Source: Eremophila alpestris peregrina (lineage: Eukaryota; Chordata; Aves; Passeriformes; Alaudidae). Taken from it: a stretch of DNA of 64,000 nucleotides. Below, one piece after another: positions 1 to 10,055 of this stretch. A program made the position numbers and the translations under genes. The number at the start of each line of letters is the position of its first letter. Position 1 is the stretch's first letter. The DNA is taken from the NCBI GenBank assembly GCA_009792885.1, contig WMCF01000003.1, positions 15,772,297 through 15,836,296 of the forward strand. Reading direction: 5' to 3'. A model generated the notes under the pieces. The model ran no database searches. It was given only the letters and a program-made list of their open reading frames with translations, and had not been told where the DNA came from.

Positions 1-1285
1 CTGGTGCCCCCAGGCTCGCAAGGGGCTGAGAAATGGAAGGTAGGGACTGGGAAGTGCAAGGCAGGTTTGACTTGCCTTTTCTTTGCTTAGTCCTCATGGA
101 ACTTGTTTGAAGAATCCTCTGAAATCTTCCTGTGAGCAGGTGGTTGGGTAATAATTAAAGGTTTGACAACCACTAAGCAGGGTAGTTTCGTAAGAGAAAA
201 AGGCTGCTACTATCATGATTTGCCAAAAATTTCTGCAAGTGGCTATGGAAAGATGACTATCAGTTTGTATCCTCAGGAAAACAATATGAACTTGGGAAAG
301 AGACCTGGATGTTCCTATAGGCAGCTCAAAGTAGAGTTGAGGGTACAGCAGTAAACTACTTCCAGATGTTGGGATTTGTAGGGGACAGACAGAATATGGG
401 GACTCGTGTGTGTTGTGGGTTTCCCCATCACCAAAAATAAGGTAGAATGCCAAGGAAAACAGTAATGATCATGATATGGAGAGAAATGGTCTGGGTGAGA
501 AATTGGAAGGTTGGGATTATTCAAACTACAGACGACTGACAAGGAATGCTACATTTGTACAAAATGGGTTGCATCATAATGGAATGCTCAGGAAGAAGAG
601 GTATGGAGAAAGATGACATAATTTCAAACTTCTGAAAGGAAATAGGTTTTCACAGACTGTGCAATTAGATTGTGGGATGCATGGAGTGCAATTGACAGCT
701 ATGCTGGGTGCCATCAGGATGGAACAAAAGGTGACTCTGGGAGTGTGCAGATATGCTCTTGCAGGTGGTATTTACAGATGATAAAAACAGTGTTTTCAAA
801 AACATCACTGGTGATATAAAACTGGTCATATGTATGGTTCAACTACCAAGGCCTACCTTGATAGTTTAGTTGTATTCCTCTGTCTTTGGTGATAAAATTT
901 TTTGTGTCTCTTGACTAAAATTGTCTAGTACCAGATACTGTTTGTGGCACAGAACTGGGCAAGCTAGGCTGTTGTGACTCAGTATTGCCCTTCCCGTGTG
1001 GGTTGTGTTTGGCTTTGCACATCTTACTTTTTTAGAGGTGAGGCAGAGTGAGTAATGTTTCCATTTTATTAAAGAGAATGGAATGGCAAGGACCGTTAAT
1101 TTTTTTAAAAGATGTACGTGTTTCATTTAAAGTTCCCTTCAGGCAAAGTCAGCTTTGTTAGGCAGCTTAAAGTGCATTATATTCATATTGTTATTGTCAT
1201 AAAGAAAAAAATACACCATGCTCAGTTTTGGGAAACCTAACAAAACTGCTGTTTTTTCTCTCCCTCCTTTTCTCACCTCGCTCAG
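1..1285 (+). other. SMOC1: 3' part of SMOC1 intron 1
   Basis: This is the end of the intron preceding the Kazal exon. It is AT-rich and no open frame in it resembles a known protein. It ends in a long pyrimidine tract (roughly 1251-1283) and the AG acceptor at 1284-1285. Exon 1, which in SMOC1 carries the signal peptide, is not in the window. I see no repeat family I can name in this stretch. Confidence 0.85.
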
Positions 1286-1457
1286 TTTTTGATCAGCGAC
1301 CGTGACAGAGACCCGCAGTGTAACCTGCACTGCTCCCGGTCCCAGGCCAAGCCGCTGTGCGCCTCCGACGGCAGAACCTACGAGTCCATGTGCGACTACC
1401 AGAGAGCCAAGTGCCGCGAGCCCAGCCTCAGCGTGGCACACCGCGGCCGCTGCAAAG
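1286..1457 (+). CDS. SMOC1: SMOC1 Kazal/follistatin-like exon (probably exon 2)
   Basis: These 172 bases encode 57 residues plus one base. The translation begins FLISDRDRDPQCNLHC and ends HRGRCK. It contains the six cysteines of a Kazal/follistatin-like domain, including the hallmark PLCASDGRTYESMC core. The sequence matches SMOC1 as I know it; SMOC2 differs clearly in this exon. In the protein this is the first folded module after the signal peptide, in a secreted extracellular-matrix glycoprotein. The acceptor is CTCAG at 1281-1285 and the donor is GTGGGT at 1458. The exon starts in phase 0 and leaves phase 1; its last G completes the Asp codon of exon 3. It is strikingly GC- and CpG-rich beside its AT-rich introns. 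The repeated Asp-Arg pair near the start looks like a two-residue insertion relative to the mammalian protein, recalled from memory. Exon numbering is inferred from the known domain order. Confidence 0.97.
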
Positions 1458-4400
1458 GTGGGTGCATTTCACTTGCCTCTCGAGGAGAAAGGGGGGGCCT
1501 GCCTCGTAAAAAATGTAATCCCTAGACCTTTGAGGTCAGCACCGTGCTCTGAGAGTCATCTGATTTGGAGTTGTGCGTTCCTGCATGCATGGGTGTCTGA
1601 GTCTCAGTTTAGGCAGTGGAGTGTGAGCTGACGGAATTATCAATTAAAGAAGGCAAAGGAGCCGCAGACATCACTGAAAAAGGGCTGAAATACATGCCTG
1701 CAGAGAGAAACAGCTGGCCCCATGGGAGTATAAAACCAAATCCTGAAAGCAGACTTCTTCCTTGCTACCTGTTCTGATGAGGAATGAAGACACCTTTGAC
1801 CCTTTGACTGACAGGAATTTGGAGTGGAGAGAATGTGATGCACTCTAGATGTCTAGTCCCTTTTCAGACATACACAACTTTCTGTGCTGAGCTAATTAAG
1901 AAGACAATGCTCTTTTTTTTTTCTGTTTGCTGTTACACAACTACTTAGAAGCGTGAATACAGTCCCTCAATTCAGCTCTTTGGCATAGTCTAAAGATGAA
2001 GTTGAAACTTTTTAAAGGATTATTGGTGTCTTGTCACACAAATGGCTTGCATTTGCAATGAAGTGAAAAATAAAGTGGAGTCCATTTTCTGAGAGCACAA
2101 CTGGCTCAGAGGACAGATGGCACAGGTGTTTTTGGCAGTGGATTAAAGTAATAGGAGAAATTCATTAAAATCCATGTGACAGAGTAAAAATAATTCATTC
2201 AAGCCTACACATTTGTTTATAAAGGCTTTTTTACTATAGTAAAAGTGTATATTTGTTAGAATTACATGATATAAACATGCAATTTTATTTACAGCTGTTT
2301 AACTTTTAAACAGTTTCTCACTGGAAATAACATGCGATTTTTTTGTTTGTTTTTCACTGCTGCTGTGTTGGTTTATGGCAGCTTCTCCCATAGCATCGAG
2401 TGAGCCTTTTGAATAAGGCTTCTTTCTAAATACTGGAAACCCAGAATGTTTCTTGGCAGAGCTTAAGAAGCACTTGTTCTTGCAAGTGATGCATTTTTGA
2501 GTATCACAATAAGAAGCAGTATGGTGAGAGACCTGTATTTGCTTTCATCCCTTGAGCAGAGTGTCTTAGATAAGCAACTCCATAGCTGATACTGGGATAT
2601 AAACTGGCACTGTTCAGTTGCTTAAAACATGAGATCTGAAATGGGGTGTATTCATATACTAAACTGTCTGTTTCTGGAAGTTGACAAAATTTGCTTCCCA
2701 AACTACGTGATCTACTGCATATTGTGATTCCAGAGTCCCAAAGAAGTAACTGACACTTTTTTTGTCTTGAGCACAGGTAAAGTACACTTTCTTTCTGCTC
2801 TCTGATGCAACTTAAATGTTTAGTTGAAGCTAATGGTATTCTCCTTTCCTTTTCCCTCTTACCCTGTGTTACTATACAGTACCTAACAATCTGGGAGTGT
2901 TTGTAAACTGCAAATCTTGCTTTTAACCCACTGACACTCCTGCCAACCCCTGTGAAGTAGGAATATTCTTTCAACTATCACATGCAAATTTAACCTAGCT
3001 AGTAATTTCCATACATGCTGCTTTTGAAAGATATTTTGTTTTCCTAGCTGCATTAGGAACATGACCTTAATGCATAAAGATCACAGTTGTTGGCAAATCC
3101 AGGCAGTTGTGAGACAGCTGTGCTGAACTACAGGCTGTTGGCCAGGTCTGTATTGTGTACTTGCAAAAAGGAGTGTATCTCCAACAGTGTTTGAGCACCT
3201 TGTGCTGCAGCAGGACACTGGGTACACTCTGAGCAGCCTTCACTCTTCCTGCATGACAGGTGCTCTACAGGAGAGCTCCCATGAAACTGTAAGGGATCCC
3301 AGTCACATACAACTGTGATAGATATTGTTCCCAAGAACTTATCCTTTTGGAATGAGAAGTTCACTCTCTGAAGGGGGAAAAACAAGAGGCAACTAAAGTA
3401 AGTAAAAGAGAAAGTATATTGTGGACACAAGGCATAGTTCTGCTGCCCAGATTACCATAGGCTTCCAGTGTATATGCTGATTACTTGAACTGTGCTTGTG
3501 CCAAGGAAAATAAAATGGTTTCCATAGTGAGAACAGAACCTTTTTGATTCAACTTAATGCTCTGTTCTCTCTCAAGAAACTAAGGACCTTTAAAGATGAA
3601 ATCTTGCCAGCCCTTTGGGAGCTATAACCCTTAGTAAGCTCTCATTTGTTGCTAGCTTCCTCATGTGCTTTTCAATGAAATTCCTTCAGTGCTAAATTAT
3701 CTGAACTCCCTCCAAACCCTCACACATCACAAAGGGTTAAAAGTCAGGAGTAGCTTAAAATAATCAAATTATGGCATCCCTGACAAATGGAGCCTCACTG
3801 ATGAGATTCTAGAGAATAGTTCTAGGTGGTATAGCTGGGTCTAAAATACACAGCCAAGCAATGCTACCTGGATCTTTTCTCAGGAGATAATATCTGATGT
3901 TAAATAAGAGTTATACCTCAAAACTTTGCAAGGATGAAGGACAAATACTTGTTAATCTTGATAGCTTGCCAAGAGTCATTTTTGCAGTGATTGTCTTATT
4001 GGTATGCATCTGTGGCTTAGAACACATTTAAGTTCTGTGTTAACTGGTTGATTTCTAGGAACTTTTGGCTTATTTAATTTACATTGTGGGAGTGTTCTGA
4101 AAGTTCTCTTTAGATTTATTAATTAGATTAATAAGTCGTCTGGAACAGAGTTTGTTCTTAGATCACAAGTCTCTGTGTAGAGTGAACCTATCTGTAAGTT
4201 ACTGGTGGATATTGTAACAGGACCTTCAGCCTTTCTCCTGGGACACAGGAAATGAACACAGCTTTTGGCTAATGTGCTAGAAAGGGCAAGTCTTCTGACC
4301 GATGGGTTATTTGAAGATAATCTTCTCTACCTACTATTTTTGTTGGACAGGAGATGATATTTTGAAACCACTTTGTCTGCTCACTAGGTCCATGTGTTTT

Positions 4401-4589
4401 GTCTTTAAACTTGCTTTATTCTCCCTTGACTGTGAATAAGAATGTCCTTCCTTGGCAGCAGTTAGTAAAATCTAAAATGTCACTTTCAATCACTTTGCAA
4501 ATCTAGGCATGTTCTGAATAAATTAGGGAACTCTGGAGTAGAAATGCAATGTGGATATCAAAAAAGGAACAAAGTGCATTGGTGTGGAA

Positions 4590-5770
4590 GGAAGACAAGA
4601 AGGTGATCAGGAGCAGTCTGTGTGGATGGGGAAGTCATATTTAACCAACCAGATTGCCTTCTATGGTGGGACAAACTGGCTGGATAGATGAGGAAAGAGG
4701 AGTGGGTGTTGTACACCTGGACTTCAGGAGGGCTTTTGACACTCTGTCTGCCATGATGTCCTCACAGGAAAGCTCAGGGAGTGCGGACTGGACATGTAGA
4801 CAGTGAGGTGGCTTGAGAGCTGTGTGAATGCCAGGTCTCAGGTGATTGGGATCAGTGGCACAGGTGTGGATGGAGGCCTGCCACTAGTGGTGTCCCCCAA
4901 GGTTCAATATTGGGTCCATTATCATTTAACTTGTTCATCAGTGACTTGGATGAAGGGAGCTGGGAGGGCTGTGTAACTCTTCAGAAAGATCTGAGGGTTG
5001 GAGGGATGAGGGAAGTGGAACCTTACTGAAATTCAACAGGGTATGGGGTCCTGCACCTTGGAAGGAATAACCTCCTGCACCAGTACGGCCTGGGGGCAGT
5101 CCTGCTGGAAAACAGCTCTGTAGAGAAGGACCTGGGGGTCCCAGTGGACAACAGGATGTCCATGAGCCAGCAGTGCTCTTGTAGCCAAGGACAGTGGGAT
5201 CATGGGGTACATCAGGAAGAGCATTGCCAGCAGGTCCAGGGAGACGATTCTGTCCCTCTACTCAGCCCTGGTGGGGCCATATCTGGAGTGCTGTGTCCAG
5301 TTATGGACTTCTCAGTACCAGAAAGGCATGGAGATTCTGGAGAGGGTCCACAAAATGGTGACAAAGATAATGAGGGGACTGAAGCCCCTCACTTGTGAGG
5401 AAACACTGAGGGAGCTGGGCCTGTTTATCCTGGAGAAGATATGACTGGGAGGGGACCTCATCAGTGTATAGAAGTATCTTGAAAGAAGGGTGTCACAGCA
5501 TGGATCCAGTTTTGGTAGTCAATCAATAGGACAAGAGTTAATGGGCAGAAACTGGAACACAGGTAAGTTACCTGAACATGACGGAGAACATTTTTACTGT
5601 GAAGGTGACTGAACACTGGAACAACTGCCCAAAGAGGTGTAGAGTCTCTTTTCCTGGAGATATCTGTAGCTGTCTGTACTCAATCCTGAGTAGTGTGCTC
5701 CAAGGGACCCTGTGTTAGCAGGAAGTTTGGATAAGATGACCTCCAGAACCTGAATCCTTCTCTGTGGGTG
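4590..5770 (+). mobile_element. Degraded avian CR1 LINE, reverse-transcriptase 3' part
   Basis: The plus strand is recognisably CR1 in sense orientation. Bases around 4720-4745 read as the LDF-x-RAFD motif of the CR1 reverse transcriptase. The text around 4885-4960 corresponds to the VTSGVPQG-SxLGP-LFNLFI-DLDEG segment. Bases 5202-5444 give an open stretch beginning MGYIRKSIASRSRETILSLY and containing ECCVQLWTSQY and ELGLFILEK, typical of the C-terminal part of the enzyme. The tail from about 5590 matches the TVKVTEHWNNCPK-like segment and continues toward the 3' UTR. Frames are broken repeatedly. The portion between DLDEG (about 4960) and the 'FN-x-V' segment (about 5030) is much too short to hold the FADD catalytic box, so that box appears deleted. 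The copy is dead. Ends are approximate. Confidence 0.85.
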
Positions 5771-8700
5771 AAAGAAGTTGAGATTCCAGGTGTAGGACAT
5801 GATCCAAGTGAAGTGGAAAACAGTGAGGAGAGTGAACAATGCTTGCTATCCTGTGCAATAGGTAGGCATGTTTTTGTAGTTTGCTGAGATCCATTTTTGC
5901 CTGTTTTATGCAAATACACAGATAATTGAGTAAATGGGTATGAATCTACTGACTTTAGTGTAGCTGTACTGCTTCATGTCCTGGCCTGTATGTGAAACAG
6001 TTATGTAATGGAACTGAAAATAGTTAAAAACTGCTTGGATCAATTTTTGCTATTTGAACTTTGGATACAAACATAGGAGAATTAAAATTAAGTGGCTTTA
6101 ATAGATTTTGGTGGTTGCATTATATTGATTTGCTGCTAGTGTTATGTGAATCCTGGAGTTGTTTTACTTCATGTCATTAGGAGAGCTTGGGTCTTTATAC
6201 CATAATGTTGTGTGGTGTCAATACTGCCTCTGCCTGTTGAAGGGAGGATGCTGGAATTCTTGGAGCCTATTCAGGAGTGCAGTGTGTATATTAGGAGGGA
6301 TGTGGTGGTCTTGTTTGAATAAACTGTTTGTGGATAAGATCAGCCATGGTAACTAGCCAATTCCATTGCAAAATCCAAAATTATGTGCACCTGCATTGTG
6401 CTGATTAGGCCAAGGATGTCAAAAACATCACTTTTAGTTAGCAATCTCTTGGTTGCCAGCTGCCAGCTTGAGAATTAATTTTCTTTAAAAGGCAGCTTTC
6501 TGAGCTACAGTAAATCTGTCCCAAGTTTGAAGATATTTAAAGCAAAATTAAGCAGGTCTGCTTTCAAAAGAAGTTATGCTGTTTTGGTTTTCACCTAATG
6601 TAATGGAGGGAAAAGTGTCCAATTTAGTCTGCTTGAACCATGAAACTGGAATGCATTAATGCCATTCTGGTTTATAAATATGGTGTTTGATATTCCAGAG
6701 AACATTTCTAAAAACAGGGAAGAAAGTGCTGAAACACTTGGGTAAGCAGTCAAAATGCAGAATAGTGTATATGAACCTACAATCATAAGATCAGGCTTTA
6801 CTAAAATTTGTAATGCATCTTATTTGGGGTGAGCTATTTGACAGCTACTTTTTAAACACTTGGCACTTATGTAACACTTTACATTTTCTAATTAACAAAG
6901 CAGAAATAGCAAGGTGAAGTCATCCCACTGAAATCACATGTTGATGCAAACATTATAAAAATACCAGCCTGTGGAGTGAGGAAGAGAAGGATTGACAGTC
7001 CTTTTAAAAACAAACTGGTGAATGTTGATCTTAAGGGCAGTGTTTTTACTGGAACTGATCTGTGGAAGACTGACAAAAAAGATAGCAATATGCCTGCACC
7101 TCTCCACCCAGCGTGGTATATAGGTGTTTGTTCCAAATCAAGGCTGTAAAAGGACTGGTATGACCTTTGGAAATCAGTGAGGCAGGATGGGAGAAGTAAT
7201 CGGTCTTGAGTGTTCATGAACAGGAGAATAACTCTGTCTTCTCTGTATTTCAGCAGCAATTTGTGAAGAGTCACCACAGAGCCAACAATTGAAGTGCAAA
7301 AGATGCTGCAACAATGATGAGCTCTTAAACACTGTGGTGTAGTGGTGGTGTGCTATGAAGTGTGCTCTGCTGGGTAGGATTAGAGAGTTCAAGCTATAAT
7401 GGCCAGTTAAAATTGCCAGGAGGGACATGGTAGCCTTAGAAGTAATGTGTTTATATTATCTTCTTAAAGTAAGGGCTTGATCTTGTGCGTGTTTCTTTGT
7501 TCATTAGACAAATGACAAAGATCTGGGTTAGTTTCCCTTCTGCCTGGGCTTCTAATGTATTTGTACTGCAGGGGATATCACAAAAATGTTTGTTTCTACC
7601 AGCTCTGTGCTGAAGCATCCAGTTTCAGTCGTGTAGTTGTGAGTGTGCCAGCACTAAAGCAGATGCTGTGTGGAAGCGCTTTTTGTTTCTGTTTTATGTT
7701 CAGGAGAGGAACCAGAAATGACTGTCTGTAGTCTTGTATCCTCATATATATAGAGACTTGAAAGCATTTTCATTTGCGAACTTGCGGTTTGATTGTCATG
7801 TAAAAAATTCACACCTATTTTTTTTCCTTCCAAGTGTGTATCTTCCTAATCTGTGGTGATTTTTTTTTTTTTTTGCTACTTAGTTGTCTCCTGTGAAGCT
7901 GAAGTTGAAAGTGTTTTCAGTCAAGCAGCTATGAAACAAAGTGCAGGCACACCATCTGGTTTTGTAGTAATGGCCTCTGTCGTGCCAAGCAGGATTAGAC
8001 TCTTAAGCTTGAACAGGAGAGCTGCAGGTGATAGGTGTTCCAATTAAAAGCGTTGCCAGTGCTTCCTTTGCAGCTGAAGGAGTGTGAGCACATGTTTGGA
8101 AGGATCAGTTGGCAGGACTATCCTCCACTGGAGATGTGCAAACAAGGTCTGATTGTCTGGTCACGTTAGCAAGCAGGCTAAAAGGAAATTATGTGTTAAA
8201 GCTTATGAATAAATAGGAAAAAAAATAGAGTTTAAATTTTATTAATATATTTTTTTTTATTCTGTAACAATTTCAGTCTTTTTAGAGGTGCATAATGGGC
8301 CCACCTGCAATCAAAGCTCCATGTGCTTTGGTATTGTGCAAACAACCAACAAATAAATTAGTCTAAAGATAAGTGACATAGGATCAGAAGTGACATGGGG
8401 TCACAGGGGGCTGAGGTGACCAACTTGTAATCTGTCAGTGGTCATTGGCAGAATTGAAACAGGTGCAGTTTCTTTCTAACCCAGTGCCTAAGCAGCTGGC
8501 ATCTGTACTGTATACTATTGCTATGAATCATTCTTTTTCCAGAGAGAACAGTTTGATTTTCATACTTTCAGAAGCCTTGTGAAATCCTTCCTGGGAAGTA
8601 ATGTGAAATGTTTAAAATGAAACTGTGTTGGCAAACTGGAAACTTAATCTCTTGAGTCATCAGTTGTATAAATAAAGTACTTGGCCTGAAAGCTTTGGTC

Positions 8701-9870
8701 TGTCTTTATCAAAACTATTTACAGCATTGTCATTGATTTCTGTGTCTAGAGATGCCTAGATGGAAGTTACTTCTATTGCTACACAATGTGAATTCAGAAG
8801 AACCCAGACTGACTTTCTAATTTAATGCTGGTATTAGTGATTCTGTGGTCAAAGTTCATATGATCCATGAAACAGAATGTGATCTTCAGGGATCCAGTGG
8901 AATTTTTGTTAACCAATATGATTTCCATGCCTGGTACAACGGGGATTGAAACTTGTTCACTCTGTAGGGTGCTGCTTGAAGTTTCTGTACTGAAAATCTT
9001 TAGTGAGTTGATTCATGGGAGAAGAAAGAATGTGCTAATTCTGGTGTCAGAGTGCCATGGAAACAGATGTTCACTGTCTTCCTTCTCTTTCTAGACTGAA
9101 CAGAAGTATTGTTAGCCCTGATGTTTTTAGATGTAAACACCGAGTCAGCTTGGATCTCTACAGGGCAGAACTTTCCTCTTTTGACTCATCAGTCATTAGA
9201 GTTATCTGGGTATACTCTGTAACAGTGAGCTCAGCCTGGAAGGGGTTAAGGTCATGCTACACTTTGCCATCACATGAAGTAAGAACTGAGATCTTAAACC
9301 CTTCAAACTCTGCTTGCAGAGCAAGTTGTTTTCTTGTCTCCAAAGTGAGTAACTGATATGAAAAAGTTGTAATGCACACCTGATTGTAAGCACTGGGACT
9401 AGAGGTAAAAGCTGAGGTTCAGGAAAGCACAGGAAATGGCATATCTGCCTCATCTGAACCACCTAAAAGTGGAAGTTCATATGGATGACTGGCTCTTTCA
9501 GTATTTTCCTGGGAGAGTTGCTCAGAGAAGAGGGGGTCATCACTTCTTTTCCACATTGCTCACTGCTAGGCCTGAATTATTTGGTTTATACTCAGCCATC
9601 CAGTTTCAGGCTGTTTATGTTAATAGCCTTTCATTGTCTGAACACTGTGCTCCAGTGCTGGTTGAAAGAAGCTTCCAGGATCCTTAGATGACCATGAAAA
9701 CTACTGACTAGGAAATTAGGCTGCTCTTAATTAACTGGCTTGTAGTTTGATTGTCTAGGTTCATATTTGTCTTTAGGATCATGAGTGGTAACTCCATATC
9801 TACCTTGTATATGTATGGGTAATGGTCTTTTATTTATGCTTTATTTATTTTGGGTTTTTTTCCCTTGTAG

Positions 9871-9942
9871 CTGCCTGGGTCATCTGGCAGCTTTTAGAGA
9901 GGCCAAATAGCAATGTAAGTGAGTTTTCTTTTCTCTTTGTAG
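9871..9942 (+). promoter_or_regulatory. SMOC1: Candidate alternative 3' splice site / 44-nt exon just before exon 3
   Basis: A pyrimidine-rich tract (about 9853-9868) is followed by TTGTAG, giving an AG acceptor at 9869-9870. Using it would extend exon 3 by 72 bases (24 codons). This extension is in frame with exon 2 (phase 1) and has no stop; it begins AAWVIWQLLERP and contains one N-V-S glycosylation sequon. Within it, AAT|GTAAGT at 9915-9920 is a consensus donor. The stretch 9871-9914 (44 nt) is therefore a complete candidate exon with phases 1-0, the same as exon 3 (113 nt). The 28 bases from 9915 to 9942 are too short to be removed as an ordinary intron. Splice signals are seen directly; use in a transcript is inference, and chance is a real alternative. 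Confidence 0.35.
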
Positions 9943-10055
9943 ATGCTGGCCAAAGCAAGTGTCGATTAGAGAGAGCTCAAGCGCTGGAACAGGCAAAGAA
10001 GCCCCAGGAAGCAGTCTTCATCCCAGAATGCAATGAGGATGGATCATTCATGCAG
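9943..10055 (+). CDS. SMOC1: SMOC1 thyroglobulin type-1 domain 1, first half (probably exon 3)
   Basis: These 113 bases, with the G from exon 2, encode 38 residues beginning DAGQSKCRLERAQALEQ and ending NEDGSFMQ. They carry cysteines 1 and 2 of a thyroglobulin type-1 repeat (CRLER and IPEC). The acceptor is TTTGTAG at 9936-9942 after a strong pyrimidine tract. The donor is CAG|GTATGT at 10056. It enters in phase 1 and leaves in phase 0. The residues are nearly identical to mammalian SMOC1; SMOC2 has a different opening here. Thyroglobulin type-1 repeats are disulfide-bonded extracellular modules, and some inhibit cysteine proteases. No inhibitory activity can be inferred for this one. See the candidate alternative acceptor directly upstream. 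Confidence 0.97.

Larger units (their letters stand above)
1458..9942 (+). other. SMOC1: SMOC1 intron 2
   Basis: This 8.5 kb intron runs from GTGGGT at 1458 to the TTTGTAG acceptor ending at 9942. Its main recognisable content is a degraded CR1 LINE at about 4590-5770. At its 3' end (9871-9942) lies an extra acceptor/donor pair that outlines a candidate alternative exon, listed separately. The remaining stretches (1458-4590 and 5775-9860) are unremarkable AT-rich non-coding DNA, and I recognise no gene or named repeat in them. Confidence 0.9.

Noticed and set aside
2504..2974. 156-codon open frame on the minus strand
   Set aside because: No recognisable motif and located in an AT-rich intron. 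Not supported as a gene.
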